Source: Bin80 sp965261255
GTDB lineage: Bacteria; Bacteroidota; Rhodothermia; Rhodothermales; Bin80
Assembly (NCBI GenBank): GCA_965261255.1
Contig: CBDHCQ010000004.1
Span: 372,001-436,000, forward strand
Direction: 5' to 3'
DNA: 64,000 nt
Position 1 is the stretch's first letter. Each line of letters starts with the position of its first letter. The notes under the pieces are model-generated. The model made no database searches. It worked only from the letters and a program-made list of their open reading frames with translations, and was not told the DNA's origin. This document shows, piece by piece, positions 1 through 9,376 of this stretch. The position numbers and the translations under genes were made by a program.

Positions 1-1
1 T

Positions 2-922
2 AGGGGTTTGCCCGGAAAGACACTTGGAGCGGCCAGTCTGGACTTCAATGGAGATGGATGGCCCGATTTGATTGTGGCAAACGATACGCAACGTGATTTG
101 CTTTTTGAAAACCAACGGGATGGCACATTCATTGAGAAAGGCATTGTAAGTGGCATTGCGTTTGATGAGACGGGGCGTGCACGCGCCGGTATGGGACTTG
201 ATATTGGCGTTGTAGACGAAACAGGCAATGAGACGGTGTTTGTGGGGCATTTTTCGGGTGAGATGGTTGGCGTTTATCGTCACGCTGGTAATGGTATTTT
301 TATCGAACGGGCAGCCGTTTCCCAGATTGGACGTCCCAGTTTACCTACACTGACCTTCGGTCTCTTGCTTGCTGATTTTGATCTGGACGGGGATCTGGAT
401 CTCTTGGCGGCGAACGGCCACATAACCGAAGATATCGGAGAGGTAGAGGAGGGAATAACTTTTCGGCAGCGTACACAACTTTACGTGAATGAAGGGAGTG
501 GTCTATTTTCCGAGCTTATGCCTGATGGCGTTCTTGCAGAGCTGATGGTAGCCCGGGGGGCTGCCTGGGCGGATTATGATATGGATGGAGATCCAGATGT
601 GCTTATCAGTGAAAATGGAGGGCCTGCACGCCTCTGGCGCAATGACACGCAGCCTGGTAATTCATTAACCGTACAATTGACTGGATCCAGCAGTAATCGC
701 GATGGCGTTGGCAGTCGCGTCCGTGTGAAAACAGATCAGGGATGGCAGGAGCGTTATGTGAGAGGAGGCGCAAGCTATCTTTCACAAAGCCAGCGATGGC
801 CGCTGTTTGGGCTTGGGTTGTCTGCTGTTGCTGATTCCTTGGAAGTATATTGGCCTGATGGTACTTTGACCGTACGGGAGGCTGTATCCGCCGGGGTGAT
901 CACATTAACGGAAGAACCATAG
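2..922 (+). CDS. FG-GAP/VCBS repeat protein with ASPIC/UnbV C-terminal domain (CRTAC1-like), 5' truncated
   Basis: This is the 3' part of a secreted beta-propeller protein. The reading frame is open to the left edge of the window; a TTG at 8 is only the first possible start codon, so the gene almost certainly begins outside. Calcium-binding FG-GAP/VCBS signatures are visible as repeated D-x-[ND]-x-D-G-x-x-D loops (DFNGDGWPD, DFDLDGDLD, DYDMDGDPD). The last ~90 residues match the ASPIC/UnbV domain: GNSLTVQL, then GVGSRVRV, then an RGGASYLSQSQ segment and a final VYWPDG. Proteins of this type are extracellular or envelope-bound, with no settled catalytic role. In Bacteroidota and Acidobacteriota they often sit beside TPR proteins, as here, where a TPR lipoprotein follows 160 bp downstream on the same strand. 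Confidence 0.88.
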   Translation, partial: RGLPGKTLGAASLDFNGDGWPDLIVANDTQRDLLFENQRDGTFIEKGIVSGIAFDETGRARAGMGLDIGVVDETGNETVFVGHFSGEMVGVYRHAGNGIFIERAAVSQIGRPSLPTLTFGLLLADFDLDGDLDLLAANGHITEDIGEVEEGITFRQRTQLYVNEGSGLFSELMPDGVLAELMVARGAAWADYDMDGDPDVLISENGGPARLWRNDTQPGNSLTVQLTGSSSNRDGVGSRVRVKTDQGWQERYVRGGASYLSQSQRWPLFGLGLSAVADSLEVYWPDGTLTVREAVSAGVITLTEEP

Positions 923-1082
923 CTGATTCATGAATATCCTATTGAAACCGGATACAGACGTCTGCATAAGCTTCTTGGGGTCCACGCACAGGGATAAGGC
1001 ACCGTCGGTAGTACGTGTATCGTTCCATCGTTCGGTGAATAAGCCGGTAGCGACAATTTGAAATTATGTCTTCCTTGGTACG

Positions 1083-2348
1083 ATGAAAACAAGACTACTG
1101 CTGTTATTTCTGGTAGCCGCCGGCTGTTCTGAGCCGAACGGGGTTGCGGAAGAGCAACGAAAGAATCTTTCTCCGTGGGTAGCCAGATACATGCTTGAAG
1201 CAGAAAATGCATTCGGGCGGGGTATTTATGAGTTGGCGCTCACCTATACGGACAGTGTCGAGGCGTATGCACCAGAGTTGGCGGATCTTCATTACCTGCG
1301 TGGCAGGATATATACGCAACTCAATCGCCTGGATGTAGCACAGGCTGCTTATCAGACGGTTCTGGAGATAGATCCAGCATACGCCGGAGCCCGGTTTGCT
1401 ATGGGATTGAACAGTTTCCGGCGTGGCAAGCTTCGCGACGCCATCAACTTTTACCTGGAGGAGGAGTCTCAGGTTGGTCCAACCACGGCACTGTACCATG
1501 AACTGGGGCGGGCTTATGCCAAACTTGGTGTGCCAGACAGTGCCCAGATTGCGTATACGCAGGCTTTAACGCTTGACCCCGATCATGCGATGACTCACAT
1601 GTGGTTGGGACAGTTACTCGAGGAAACGGGAGATTTGGAAGGGGCATTAAGGACCTCCCTGGCTGGCTTGAGACTTCGCCCGGATGACCTGGACTACCAG
1701 TACATCGTAGGTACGCAGTATTTCAGGTTGGATTCTGCTGAAGCTGCGCTTCCGTACCTGGAACCGGTGGCCGAGAAGCGTTCATGGCATCACGGTGCAC
1801 AGTTCAATCTCGGACAAGTCTATATGCGGCTTGGGCGGGAGTCTGAAGCAGAGATGTATTTTGCAAGAGCAGATCAGGCACAGCAGCTTCAGCAGCGTGT
1901 TAATGAAGCACAGAACGCCATCAGCAATGATCCAGGGTCACCAGCCAACTGGATTGAGCTTGGTAACCGGCTTCGCCAGGCCAAGAGATATGGTCGTGCG
2001 ATTGAGGCGTACAAGAACGGGTTGACTATAGACGTACCACCGGGGCTTGCGTTGTACATGCAGACCAATCTTGCAACGTTATATCTCGAGTGCGGGGATG
2101 CAACGGAGGCGGCCAACAGACTTGAAGCGATCCTGCGCGCGGATCCTACTTTAACTGCTGCGAGATTCAATTTAGGCGTGGCGTATGCACAGGGTGGGCG
2201 GCTGGATGAAGCACGTGCAGTATGGGTGGAACTTCTCGAACGGGAACCCACGCATAGGAATGCCTTGGCCTATCTGGAACAACTGGACTCAACGGATAAA
2301 ACTGAACATGTGGAAGCGAGCGGTACTGACTGCCGTGATACTGGCTAA
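1083..2348 (+). CDS. TPR-repeat lipoprotein
   Basis: A 421-residue protein with a short signal peptide and a lipobox (V-A-A-G-C15), so probably lipid-anchored in the envelope. The rest is a run of tetratricopeptide repeats, seen as recurring Y/A-L-x-x-D-P-x-x-A-x-x-x-x-G/A-L patterns (AYQTVLEIDPAYAGARFAMG, AYTQALTLDPDHAMTHMWLG, RLEAILRADPTLTAARFNLG). TPR arrays mediate protein-protein contacts; no enzymatic domain is visible. It lies between an FG-GAP/ASPIC-UnbV protein and a secreted hydrolase-like protein on the same strand. The hydrolase start codon falls inside the end of this gene (41-nt overlap), so the two are probably co-translated. The specific partner is unknown. Confidence 0.85.
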   Translation: MKTRLLLLFLVAAGCSEPNGVAEEQRKNLSPWVARYMLEAENAFGRGIYELALTYTDSVEAYAPELADLHYLRGRIYTQLNRLDVAQAAYQTVLEIDPAYAGARFAMGLNSFRRGKLRDAINFYLEEESQVGPTTALYHELGRAYAKLGVPDSAQIAYTQALTLDPDHAMTHMWLGQLLEETGDLEGALRTSLAGLRLRPDDLDYQYIVGTQYFRLDSAEAALPYLEPVAEKRSWHHGAQFNLGQVYMRLGRESEAEMYFARADQAQQLQQRVNEAQNAISNDPGSPANWIELGNRLRQAKRYGRAIEAYKNGLTIDVPPGLALYMQTNLATLYLECGDATEAANRLEAILRADPTLTAARFNLGVAYAQGGRLDEARAVWVELLEREPTHRNALAYLEQLDSTDKTEHVEASGTDCRDTG

Positions 2349-3537
2349 CACGGGCATTGGGGTCAGGTCCCAGTCAATGCAGGAGGGAGACTGGGTCGGA
2401 CAGATCATTCACCTCACAGGTCGTTATATGGATGCGGTCTACAAGGTCCGCAACACTGGTGATGAACTGCAGATTACGCTGGAAGTAGAGAATTTTGGGC
2501 CCTTTGAATTCAATGATATCCAGGTGACGCCGGATAGTCTCTTCTTTGTATGGGAGCCCTCATTTGAACTACAGTGCACACTGGCCAGACTCCCCGATGA
2601 CGTATATCACGGTGTGTGTATGGACCCATGGGGAGGGTTTGGCGGTATTGTGATGGCGCCTCCGGGCTCAGAAGCGGACGAGTTGACATTGGACGAAATG
2701 ACATTCAAGAGCATCGCGGGTATAGGCGATGCTGACTCGGAGGAAAAAGCGTCGATTTTGGGTCCAATGTATCCAGTGGGACAGTCAGCGCAATTATCCA
2801 GTGGAGCGGTGAACTATGTGGATGCGGGATCTGGTTCGGTTACGGTGATACTCATTGCAGGTCTGGGAGATAATCTTACCTCTTGGGAAATGCTCCATCG
2901 GCGTTTGGCTCGCCAAACGCGTGTGATTGCCTACGATCGCCCGGGCTTAGGATTTTCAGAGGAGACGAGTATTCCGCGCACGCCCGAGCAGATGGCCACT
3001 GAGCTGTACGCATTGCTTCGGAGTGCCAATGTAACCTCACCATATCTGATTGTGGCTCATTCAGAGAGCGCCTTTACTGCACGGCGTTTCGTGGATCTGT
3101 ACGGAGAGAATGTACATGGATTGGTGCTGATTGACCCCCATCATGAAGATCAGGCAGCACTGTGGGAGAGTTTAGACGCACAGGGATGGCAATCCTATTG
3201 GGCGCAGGTAAAGAATTTCCAGATGATGTTTCCTGGCGGTACCGGTCGGGAGTTTGAAACCTATGCAGCGATCATTGATGGTGAGAGGGTTCCCGGACTG
3301 GGCCCGGTACCTCAAGTCCCTACAGTGGTGCTCACCGCCGGTCGTGTATCTGAATCTCCAAGGTGGATCGGAGAGACTCGGGAGGGGCGTGCAGCATGGA
3401 GTGATTTTCATGCCAACTGGGTGCAGGGAATGCCCTCGGGCAGCCGTGTCGTTCAACTGCAAAGTGGGCCATACATCCAGAATGAGAAGCCAGACGAAGT
3501 AGAGGAGATCATTCGAGCGATGCTCTCCGTCAAATAG
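2308..3537 (+). CDS. Secreted alpha/beta-hydrolase-fold protein, catalytic His apparently missing
   Basis: The start chosen is the ATG at 2308, which gives a clean signal peptide (MWKRAVLTAVILANTGIGVRS); longer in-frame starts from 2185 would put ~41 non-signal residues in front. Residues ~25-140 form a beta-rich domain of unknown type. Residues ~165-409 are an alpha/beta-hydrolase domain: oxyanion-hole strand VILIAGLGDN, then YDRPGLGFSE, then the nucleophile elbow A-H-S252-E-S. The elbow has neither of the usual flanking glycines. Near the C terminus, where the family normally has SGHxI, this protein reads S-G-P388-Y-I-Q, so the expected catalytic His is replaced by Pro. It may be inactive, a binding protein, or use another His. 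It overlaps the upstream TPR gene and ends in a convergent arrangement with an LRR gene. Confidence 0.8.
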   Translation: MWKRAVLTAVILANTGIGVRSQSMQEGDWVGQIIHLTGRYMDAVYKVRNTGDELQITLEVENFGPFEFNDIQVTPDSLFFVWEPSFELQCTLARLPDDVYHGVCMDPWGGFGGIVMAPPGSEADELTLDEMTFKSIAGIGDADSEEKASILGPMYPVGQSAQLSSGAVNYVDAGSGSVTVILIAGLGDNLTSWEMLHRRLARQTRVIAYDRPGLGFSEETSIPRTPEQMATELYALLRSANVTSPYLIVAHSESAFTARRFVDLYGENVHGLVLIDPHHEDQAALWESLDAQGWQSYWAQVKNFQMMFPGGTGREFETYAAIIDGERVPGLGPVPQVPTVVLTAGRVSESPRWIGETREGRAAWSDFHANWVQGMPSGSRVVQLQSGPYIQNEKPDEVEEIIRAMLSVK

Positions 3538-3646
3538 TGTTAGCAGCGGGACACACGAATCTGTTGGAACTGCCGTTTGCGATGGACCTGAAGCACTCGA
3601 TCTGTTGGGGCACGGTCAGCTACTGATACTTCCTGGGTATACCCGA

Positions 3647-5623
3647 CTAGTCCTTGACGAATACAATACGCTGGGAGGATGCAGGTCGACCTTCTATGCG
3701 GCTGCGCACGATGTAGGTTCCAGCCGAGAGTCCACGGGCTTTGATCTTGATCCGGGTTGATTGATGCAGTGGAGGCGTGGCGCTGAATAGAGTCTGGATA
3801 CGACGACCAAGAAGATCATATAGCGCGATATCAACTGATCCGTATGTGCCGGAGGTGAAATGGAGAATTGCTTCTGTGGAAAATGGATTTGGATAAACTT
3901 TCTCTGTCACAAGACCTTCAGCATACAGTTCAGCAGTCACAGGCCCGGTAACTCTGTAGGCGCCATTGGCGGCTACCTGCCGAATCTGGAAAGAATATCG
4001 GCCTGGATCCAGATCCTCTATGGTATAAGTAAAGTTGGTCTGCGCCTCACTGTCCACTTGGACCTGTCCAATGGTCATCGGTTGTAGCTGAGTGTCTTCT
4101 ACAAAGAACGTAATATTGGAAGAGGACGGTGTTATAGACCAGATTAGTTGAATTGACCGTTCCCCCGGTACAGCTTTCAGCTCATCTACCGCGACAAGAT
4201 CATACCCCAGACAATCCCCGCGAAGCCGGAGGCGACAGATAGGATTAGTATCAAGTGCTACATACTCGGGACTATCAGGGACGCAGACACCAGCATTATT
4301 TGACAGGTTGCAATGGGACAGTTCTACACCAAGAACTGCTACCGGGTGTGGTAGTGCGCCCGTCAGCTTGTTGTTGCTAAGATTAAGAGTATCCAGGCTG
4401 GTAAGTGCAGCGTACTTTGCAGGTACAGGTCCCTGGAGACTATTTCCAGATAGGTCTAGGACTTCAAGGCTTTGTATGGACGATAGAGAGGCGGGTAACT
4501 TACCCGTCATATCATTATTCGGCAGGATCAAATGCGTTATTTCTCCATCAAAACAACTGATGCCATCCCAATCGCATGGTTGTGAACTTGCGAGCCATCC
4601 ATTATTTCGTGTCCATGTAGCCCCTCCTGTGTTGACGTAGATAGATTCGAGGCTATCGCAGTTGGGCCCTTCGCACGCTTTACATGTGTTGTCTCGAGAC
4701 AGTGAGCAAACTTGGTCCAGGTTGGCATATGGAGGGGCATCTGGAATGCAGATACGATTTCCTTGTAGAGAACAGTTATTTATACCGGCGGCGAACGTGG
4801 CAGTGGAGAGGGACAGCGAGCCTTCCAGGTTATTGTCAGCGAGAGACAGCCAGAGAAGTTCTTCTAGATTGGCTAATTCATCCGGTATCCTTCCAGAAAG
4901 TTGATTTTCGCTGGCATCAAAAAACCTTAGCATACTGAGATTTCCCAGCCATTCCGGCAGATCTCCGCTTAGCATATTTTGGCGCAAGTTCAGGTATTCG
5001 AGCTCGGTCAGATTGCGGAGTGTATCGGGAATTGGTCCCCCCAAACCATTACCGCTGAGATTGAGGCGCCGCAATTGCAACAATTGTCCAAGGCGCTCGG
5101 GTACTGGTCCTTCCAGTTCATTGTCTTCCAGGCTCAGTTCTCGAAGTTTGGGCAGATTTCCGAGTTCTGCCGGGATGGTACCTGTGAAGGCATTATTTCC
5201 CAGTGATAGAACCTCCAGGTGTTCAAGGTCTCCGAGCGTTGTCGGGATCTGGCCGGTCAGTTTTCTTAGTCGAACACCTGGGCCACTGTTGTCAATCCGA
5301 ATGGATTGCAGTTCTTGCAGGAATGCCAAGTCTCCCGGCAGGGTGCCAGTCAGGTTGTTGCCGGAAAGATCAATGTGTATGATTTCTCTTGGCCATCTTG
5401 AGGACCTGCATGTGATACCGTACCAATCACAGGGTTGGATTGTCCGAAGCCAACCGCGTACGTTACGCCAGTTATATCCGTCCGTATCGTAGAAGAGTTT
5501 TTCCAATACTTTGCAGGACTGCAGGGTAATCTGGTCAATTAGTGGGCAGCCCGGAAATTGCGCCCGTGTAGCAGTTGCACTGGATACTGCAATCAACACA
5601 ACAAGAACAACAACACGCGTCAT
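3647..5623 (-). CDS. Plant-type leucine-rich-repeat protein with T9SS sorting domain
   Basis: About 658 residues from the ATG at 5623, which gives the signal peptide MTRVVVLVVLIAVSSATATRAQ; a TTG at 5689 is a less likely start. Two LRR blocks are each preceded by a capping motif of the plant LRRNT type (T-D-G-Y-N-W...PCDWYGITC and T-G-G-A-T-W...PCDWDGISC). The repeats have the plant-like consensus L-x-x-L-x-L-x-x-N-x-L-x-G-x-I/L-P. After a fibronectin-like linker, the C terminus carries a type IX secretion sorting domain (VYPNPFSTEA, LYDLLGRRIQTL, GLSAGTYIVR). The protein should therefore be displayed on or released from the cell surface, probably to bind a ligand. It is the last - strand gene after the TonB receptor/DUF4249 pair, 186 bp away, so operon membership is uncertain. 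Confidence 0.85.
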   Translation of the reverse strand: MTRVVVLVVLIAVSSATATRAQFPGCPLIDQITLQSCKVLEKLFYDTDGYNWRNVRGWLRTIQPCDWYGITCRSSRWPREIIHIDLSGNNLTGTLPGDLAFLQELQSIRIDNSGPGVRLRKLTGQIPTTLGDLEHLEVLSLGNNAFTGTIPAELGNLPKLRELSLEDNELEGPVPERLGQLLQLRRLNLSGNGLGGPIPDTLRNLTELEYLNLRQNMLSGDLPEWLGNLSMLRFFDASENQLSGRIPDELANLEELLWLSLADNNLEGSLSLSTATFAAGINNCSLQGNRICIPDAPPYANLDQVCSLSRDNTCKACEGPNCDSLESIYVNTGGATWTRNNGWLASSQPCDWDGISCFDGEITHLILPNNDMTGKLPASLSSIQSLEVLDLSGNSLQGPVPAKYAALTSLDTLNLSNNKLTGALPHPVAVLGVELSHCNLSNNAGVCVPDSPEYVALDTNPICRLRLRGDCLGYDLVAVDELKAVPGERSIQLIWSITPSSSNITFFVEDTQLQPMTIGQVQVDSEAQTNFTYTIEDLDPGRYSFQIRQVAANGAYRVTGPVTAELYAEGLVTEKVYPNPFSTEAILHFTSGTYGSVDIALYDLLGRRIQTLFSATPPLHQSTRIKIKARGLSAGTYIVRSRIEGRPASSQRIVFVKD

Positions 5624-5809
5624 GACGGTCGGTGATTGCTGTTGCGGTACCATTGGACTGGTCAGTTGTTCACCAGCATGCATTGCCAAAAAATCACGAC
5701 TGGTCCGTCAAGTTAGAAACAATTCGACTGCTCCTAGTGGGCGCAGGGTTTAGGAAGCAGTAAATCTGAGATACACGGTATGATACCCTACATCGGGATC
5801 TTTCACGTA

Positions 5810-6964
5810 CTACTCAGTGCGCGCTAAGTCCAGGATACGGTAACGCGTGGAGTAACCCGCAAATATTCCTCGTCCACCCTCGAAATTTGTGTATAGATTG
5901 GCCGGCTGCCCGAAACCATCAAAATTGTCGTGCTCCTCAATAGCGCTTCGATGCTCGACATACTCAGGACTGAGGGCCATAACGTATAGTATAAAGTTAG
6001 CGTCCAATTCGTCTCCCAAATCGCTGAACAGGTTTGCTATTATATCAAAATTTTGAACTTGGCCATCGGAGGATCGGTCGGACAGGATACCGATAGTGCA
6101 GAATTCGTCCTCTGCAGGGCCACTTTCAATAGGATTCAGCACATCACTGAAGGAGCAAGACCATTGTTGACTATTGTGGGTCATAACTAACTCATGGACC
6201 GTGTATTCCGAGGAAGTTGGAGACCCGTCTTCGGGAAGTGCAAGAAAAATGCTAAAACTGTAATAATTCAGGCCGGGGTTGTCGGCCAGACTAAAGCTGA
6301 CTAGGTATTGGGAATCCGATGTAAACGAGGAGAAAGTATCCAGTTTATTGATCTCGGCAGTAAGTATGTTCGGGGGAAGAGGAACCATAGAGATTGCTGA
6401 TGCCGAAGGCAATCCGGGTGCCTCAACAACCATCCGGTACTGCGTATTTGTGCGCGGCGTCCGCATTCTCGGTGACTCATACCAACCATCCTCGCCGCCA
6501 TCGTGAGTGAGTCGGGCGACGAGGACATCGTCTCTGTAAATCGTAACAGTTGCATCGTCCAGGAAAATTGATGTCGTATCTCCCAGTCTGCCAATCGGAA
6601 TTGTTTTTGCGATCCTTGCCGCCCAAGCCGAGTCTGGTGTGAAGTTACTGGTGATGTTCAGTTCAGGGTCGTAATCCGGTGGATCAATCTCAACGGTGGT
6701 TTCGCAGGCCGATAGTAATATTGTGCAAGCTGCTAGTAGTTGGGTAACCGGGTAACGAGGAGGCCACGGGCGCCGCAAATTCTGAGTTAGTCTGGTCCAG
6801 GTGCGTCCAATAACTCGCACGAAATCGACGGAATGGAGAAGGCAATTCTGTCTGCCATTCGTCAAGGCTTGCGCTGGCGATGAGGAGCCGCCATGCAAGA
6901 ACCGCAACGAAACCATGTTCAAAGGATTTCGCCGGTTCATAGAACGATGATGTGGATGATTCAT
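5810..6964 (-). CDS. DUF4249 family outer-membrane-associated lipoprotein
   Basis: Matches DUF4249 proteins of Bacteroidota: a lipobox (L-L-S-A-C), then E-T-T-V-E-I-D-P-P, an N-terminal beta-sandwich pattern (DATVTIYRDD, NTQYRMVVEAPG) and a Tyr-rich C-terminal half ending in YSTRYRILDL. These proteins are nearly always encoded beside a TonB-dependent receptor and are presumed accessory or capping lipoproteins for it. Here the gene follows the receptor stop codon by 4 nt. From the ATG at 6964 the lipobox Cys lies ~87 residues in, which is too far for a signal peptide. A TTG at 6778 would shorten the leader to a normal length, so the true start is uncertain. Substrate unknown. Confidence 0.8.
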   Translation of the reverse strand: MNHPHHRSMNRRNPLNMVSLRFLHGGSSSPAQALTNGRQNCLLHSVDFVRVIGRTWTRLTQNLRRPWPPRYPVTQLLAACTILLSACETTVEIDPPDYDPELNITSNFTPDSAWAARIAKTIPIGRLGDTTSIFLDDATVTIYRDDVLVARLTHDGGEDGWYESPRMRTPRTNTQYRMVVEAPGLPSASAISMVPLPPNILTAEINKLDTFSSFTSDSQYLVSFSLADNPGLNYYSFSIFLALPEDGSPTSSEYTVHELVMTHNSQQWSCSFSDVLNPIESGPAEDEFCTIGILSDRSSDGQVQNFDIIANLFSDLGDELDANFILYVMALSPEYVEHRSAIEEHDNFDGFGQPANLYTNFEGGRGIFAGYSTRYRILDLARTE

Positions 6965-6968
6965 AGTT

Positions 6969-9365
6969 CTAGTAAGACAACTGGTAACTTATAGCAGGGA
7001 TTATGGGGAGTAGACTAAACTGCTTGAATACTAGATCCCCCGCTGAATCTCGTCGGGCAAAGATACTAAGGGGGTTCTTTCGATTGTATGTATTGTAGGT
7101 GCCGACCGATAATGTTCTCTTCAATCGTGTTCTCGTTCGTCTTACACGAATACTTAAATCCAGTCGGTGATAGGACGGCATGCGTACACCATTGCGCGAA
7201 CTCTGCACACTATACAATTGAAGCCAGTTGCTCCGTCCCCACGGAAATGCAACGAAAGTTTCCGGTTCTGCATGAATATGGCCGACGGGCAGTGTAACAG
7301 ACTGGCCGGTGCCATACACCCAGGATGCACTTATATCTAGCCATGGTCTAAACTTATGGCTGATAACCAAGGCGGCATCATGACGGCGATCATATCGGTA
7401 AGGAAACCACGCCCCGTCGTTGATGTCGTCAAATTTTCGGCGACTAGACGATAGCGTGTAGCCTATCCAGCCGGTTGTACGACCAGATTGCTTTTGAAGA
7501 AAAATCTCGCCGCCGTACGCAACCCCGCGTCCCGTCACCACTCGGTCCTCCCATGTTCCCAGGGTGGCATCAAAAAAGTCAGCGCCATCTTCGTACTCAA
7601 TCAGGTTTTGCAACTGTTTGTAGTACCCCTCAATGGAGATCTCAAATTTTCCACCGGAAATTGTATGAACGGCACCACCCGCAACCTGCATGGATTGTTG
7701 AGGCTTGATTCGTCCGGTCGCAGGCACCCACAAGTCCGTAGGAAGAGACAACCCACTTGTAGTTGCTAGGAGGTGAATGTACTGCTGCATGTACGCCAGG
7801 GATGCCTTAAAGCTGGTTCTCGAATCCAGGCGGAAAAGCGCACCAACGCGTGGTTCTACCGAGTAATAGGTCTTTCTGTTTATTAGAAAGCTCGAGGCAT
7901 GTATCCCCGTATTGAGGCGTACTCGCGGAGCTAAGCGCCAATCATCTTCGATATAGGCCTGGAATTCCCCGCCTTTTGAACGCCGGTTTGAGGTAGCGGA
8001 GGAATAATCCAGCACATCGTTTATCTCATGGATCTCCTCATATGCTCCTGTTAGAAAGCTGTGTAACTGTCCTCCCAGCCCAAAACGAATGTTATGACGG
8101 GCATTGGGAATAAATTCCGCGTCAGCACGCGCGTGCAGGTCACGAATACCGGATTCGTACGAAGCATTATATCGACGGCGCTCACCGTCAGCAATATCAA
8201 AAGAGCGAGAGGAATAATGGGATTCGTTGGTTGCGAGCAGCGAGTAATTTGTATAGCCAAGCAGCACATTTGAGAAAAATCTTGAACCAAATATGTGATT
8301 CCAGCGGAAGGTACCCGTCAGATTTCTCCAATTCAGTGCAGTCTCGTCCCAGCTGTCATCTTCACTATAATTATAACGCTCATACAGGCGGTCATCTCCC
8401 ATATAGCCGCTCAGATATATTCGGTCTCTTGGTGTGAGAATAACATTGGTTTTTACATTAATGTCGTAGAAATAGTATCCGAACTCTTCATCTTCGTTGT
8501 TGAGGAAGGGGCGAGCGAGTATATCAGCATAGGACCGGCGTCCAGCGACAAGGAAGGAGGCACGGTCCCGTACAATAGGCCCCTCCACGGTCAAGCGTGA
8601 AGCAAGAAGTCCGACGGATCCTGCTCCCGCAAATCGTTTCATATTCCCTTCCTTCATGGTCAGATCAATCACCGAGGAAAGCCGTCCACCGTAGCGCGCG
8701 GGGAAACCTCCCTTAAGCAGCTGGACGTCCTTTATCGCATCCGGGTTGAAGGTGCTCAGGAATCCGAACAGATGACTGGGGTTATAGATCTGTGTTCCAT
8801 CAAGCAAATAAAGATTCTGGTCTGGACCACCTCCGCGCACATAGAGACCGGTTGAACCTTCCACACCCGATTGAACACCCGGCAAGAGTTGGATGATGCG
8901 CAAGACATCTACTTCCCCCAAGAGCGACGGAAGAACCTCTACGTTTTGTACAGGCAGTGAAACGCCACTCATTTGTGTTGTCTGAAGTGCTGACTCGACG
9001 GAGGCGGTAACTTCAATTTCGTCCAGAGCAAGTGTGACAGGTACGAGCGAAATATCCAAGCGGAGACCCTCTCGGGGTGCGTACACGATCACTTGTGGCA
9101 CGTACGCGACATGATTGACTACCATGCGTACGCTATCAGGTTGGAGTGTCAGACTGTAGTAGCCGTACTGGTTGGTAGTACCTCCCACATCCTGAGCAGC
9201 CACATACAATGCCGCCCCTACGACCAACTCACCGGTTTCAGCATCGGTTACAGTACCACTCACTGTGACATGATTCTCCTGCGCAACGGCGAGGGGAGAT
9301 TGTTGTATGGAGAGGTAAACTGCAGCTATGAACAGGAATGTTAGACGAGGAAGGAGCTGCAGCAT
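6969..9365 (-). CDS. TonB-dependent outer-membrane receptor with CarboxypepD_reg-like domain
   Basis: About 798 residues from the ATG at 9365 (signal peptide MLQLLPRLTFLFIAAVYLS...AVAQ). Residues ~32-115 are a carboxypeptidase-regulatory-like beta-sandwich (VSGTVTDAETGELVVGAALY). The plug domain follows, with LPGVQSG, LYVRGGGPDQNLYLLDG and LLKGGFPARYGGRLSSVIDL. The remainder is a 22-strand-type beta-barrel ending in an aromatic/hydrophobic C terminus (AISYQLSY). It imports or senses a substrate across the outer membrane using TonB energy. No SusD homologue is present; the partner is DUF4249, so this is not a classical SusCD pair. It starts 11 nt after the sulfatase stop codon, so it is probably co-transcribed with the sulfatase and the cytochrome/DUF1501 genes upstream, which suggests the ligand is a product of that pathway. 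Confidence 0.9.
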   Translation of the reverse strand: MLQLLPRLTFLFIAAVYLSIQQSPLAVAQENHVTVSGTVTDAETGELVVGAALYVAAQDVGGTTNQYGYYSLTLQPDSVRMVVNHVAYVPQVIVYAPREGLRLDISLVPVTLALDEIEVTASVESALQTTQMSGVSLPVQNVEVLPSLLGEVDVLRIIQLLPGVQSGVEGSTGLYVRGGGPDQNLYLLDGTQIYNPSHLFGFLSTFNPDAIKDVQLLKGGFPARYGGRLSSVIDLTMKEGNMKRFAGAGSVGLLASRLTVEGPIVRDRASFLVAGRRSYADILARPFLNNEDEEFGYYFYDINVKTNVILTPRDRIYLSGYMGDDRLYERYNYSEDDSWDETALNWRNLTGTFRWNHIFGSRFFSNVLLGYTNYSLLATNESHYSSRSFDIADGERRRYNASYESGIRDLHARADAEFIPNARHNIRFGLGGQLHSFLTGAYEEIHEINDVLDYSSATSNRRSKGGEFQAYIEDDWRLAPRVRLNTGIHASSFLINRKTYYSVEPRVGALFRLDSRTSFKASLAYMQQYIHLLATTSGLSLPTDLWVPATGRIKPQQSMQVAGGAVHTISGGKFEISIEGYYKQLQNLIEYEDGADFFDATLGTWEDRVVTGRGVAYGGEIFLQKQSGRTTGWIGYTLSSSRRKFDDINDGAWFPYRYDRRHDAALVISHKFRPWLDISASWVYGTGQSVTLPVGHIHAEPETFVAFPWGRSNWLQLYSVQSSRNGVRMPSYHRLDLSIRVRRTRTRLKRTLSVGTYNTYNRKNPLSIFARRDSAGDLVFKQFSLLPIIPAISYQLSY

Positions 9366-9376
9366 ACAGTATATGA

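Noticed and set aside
6969..9365. Classical SusC of a SusCD pair
   Set aside because: No SusD-type gene is adjacent; the partner is a DUF4249 lipoprotein.
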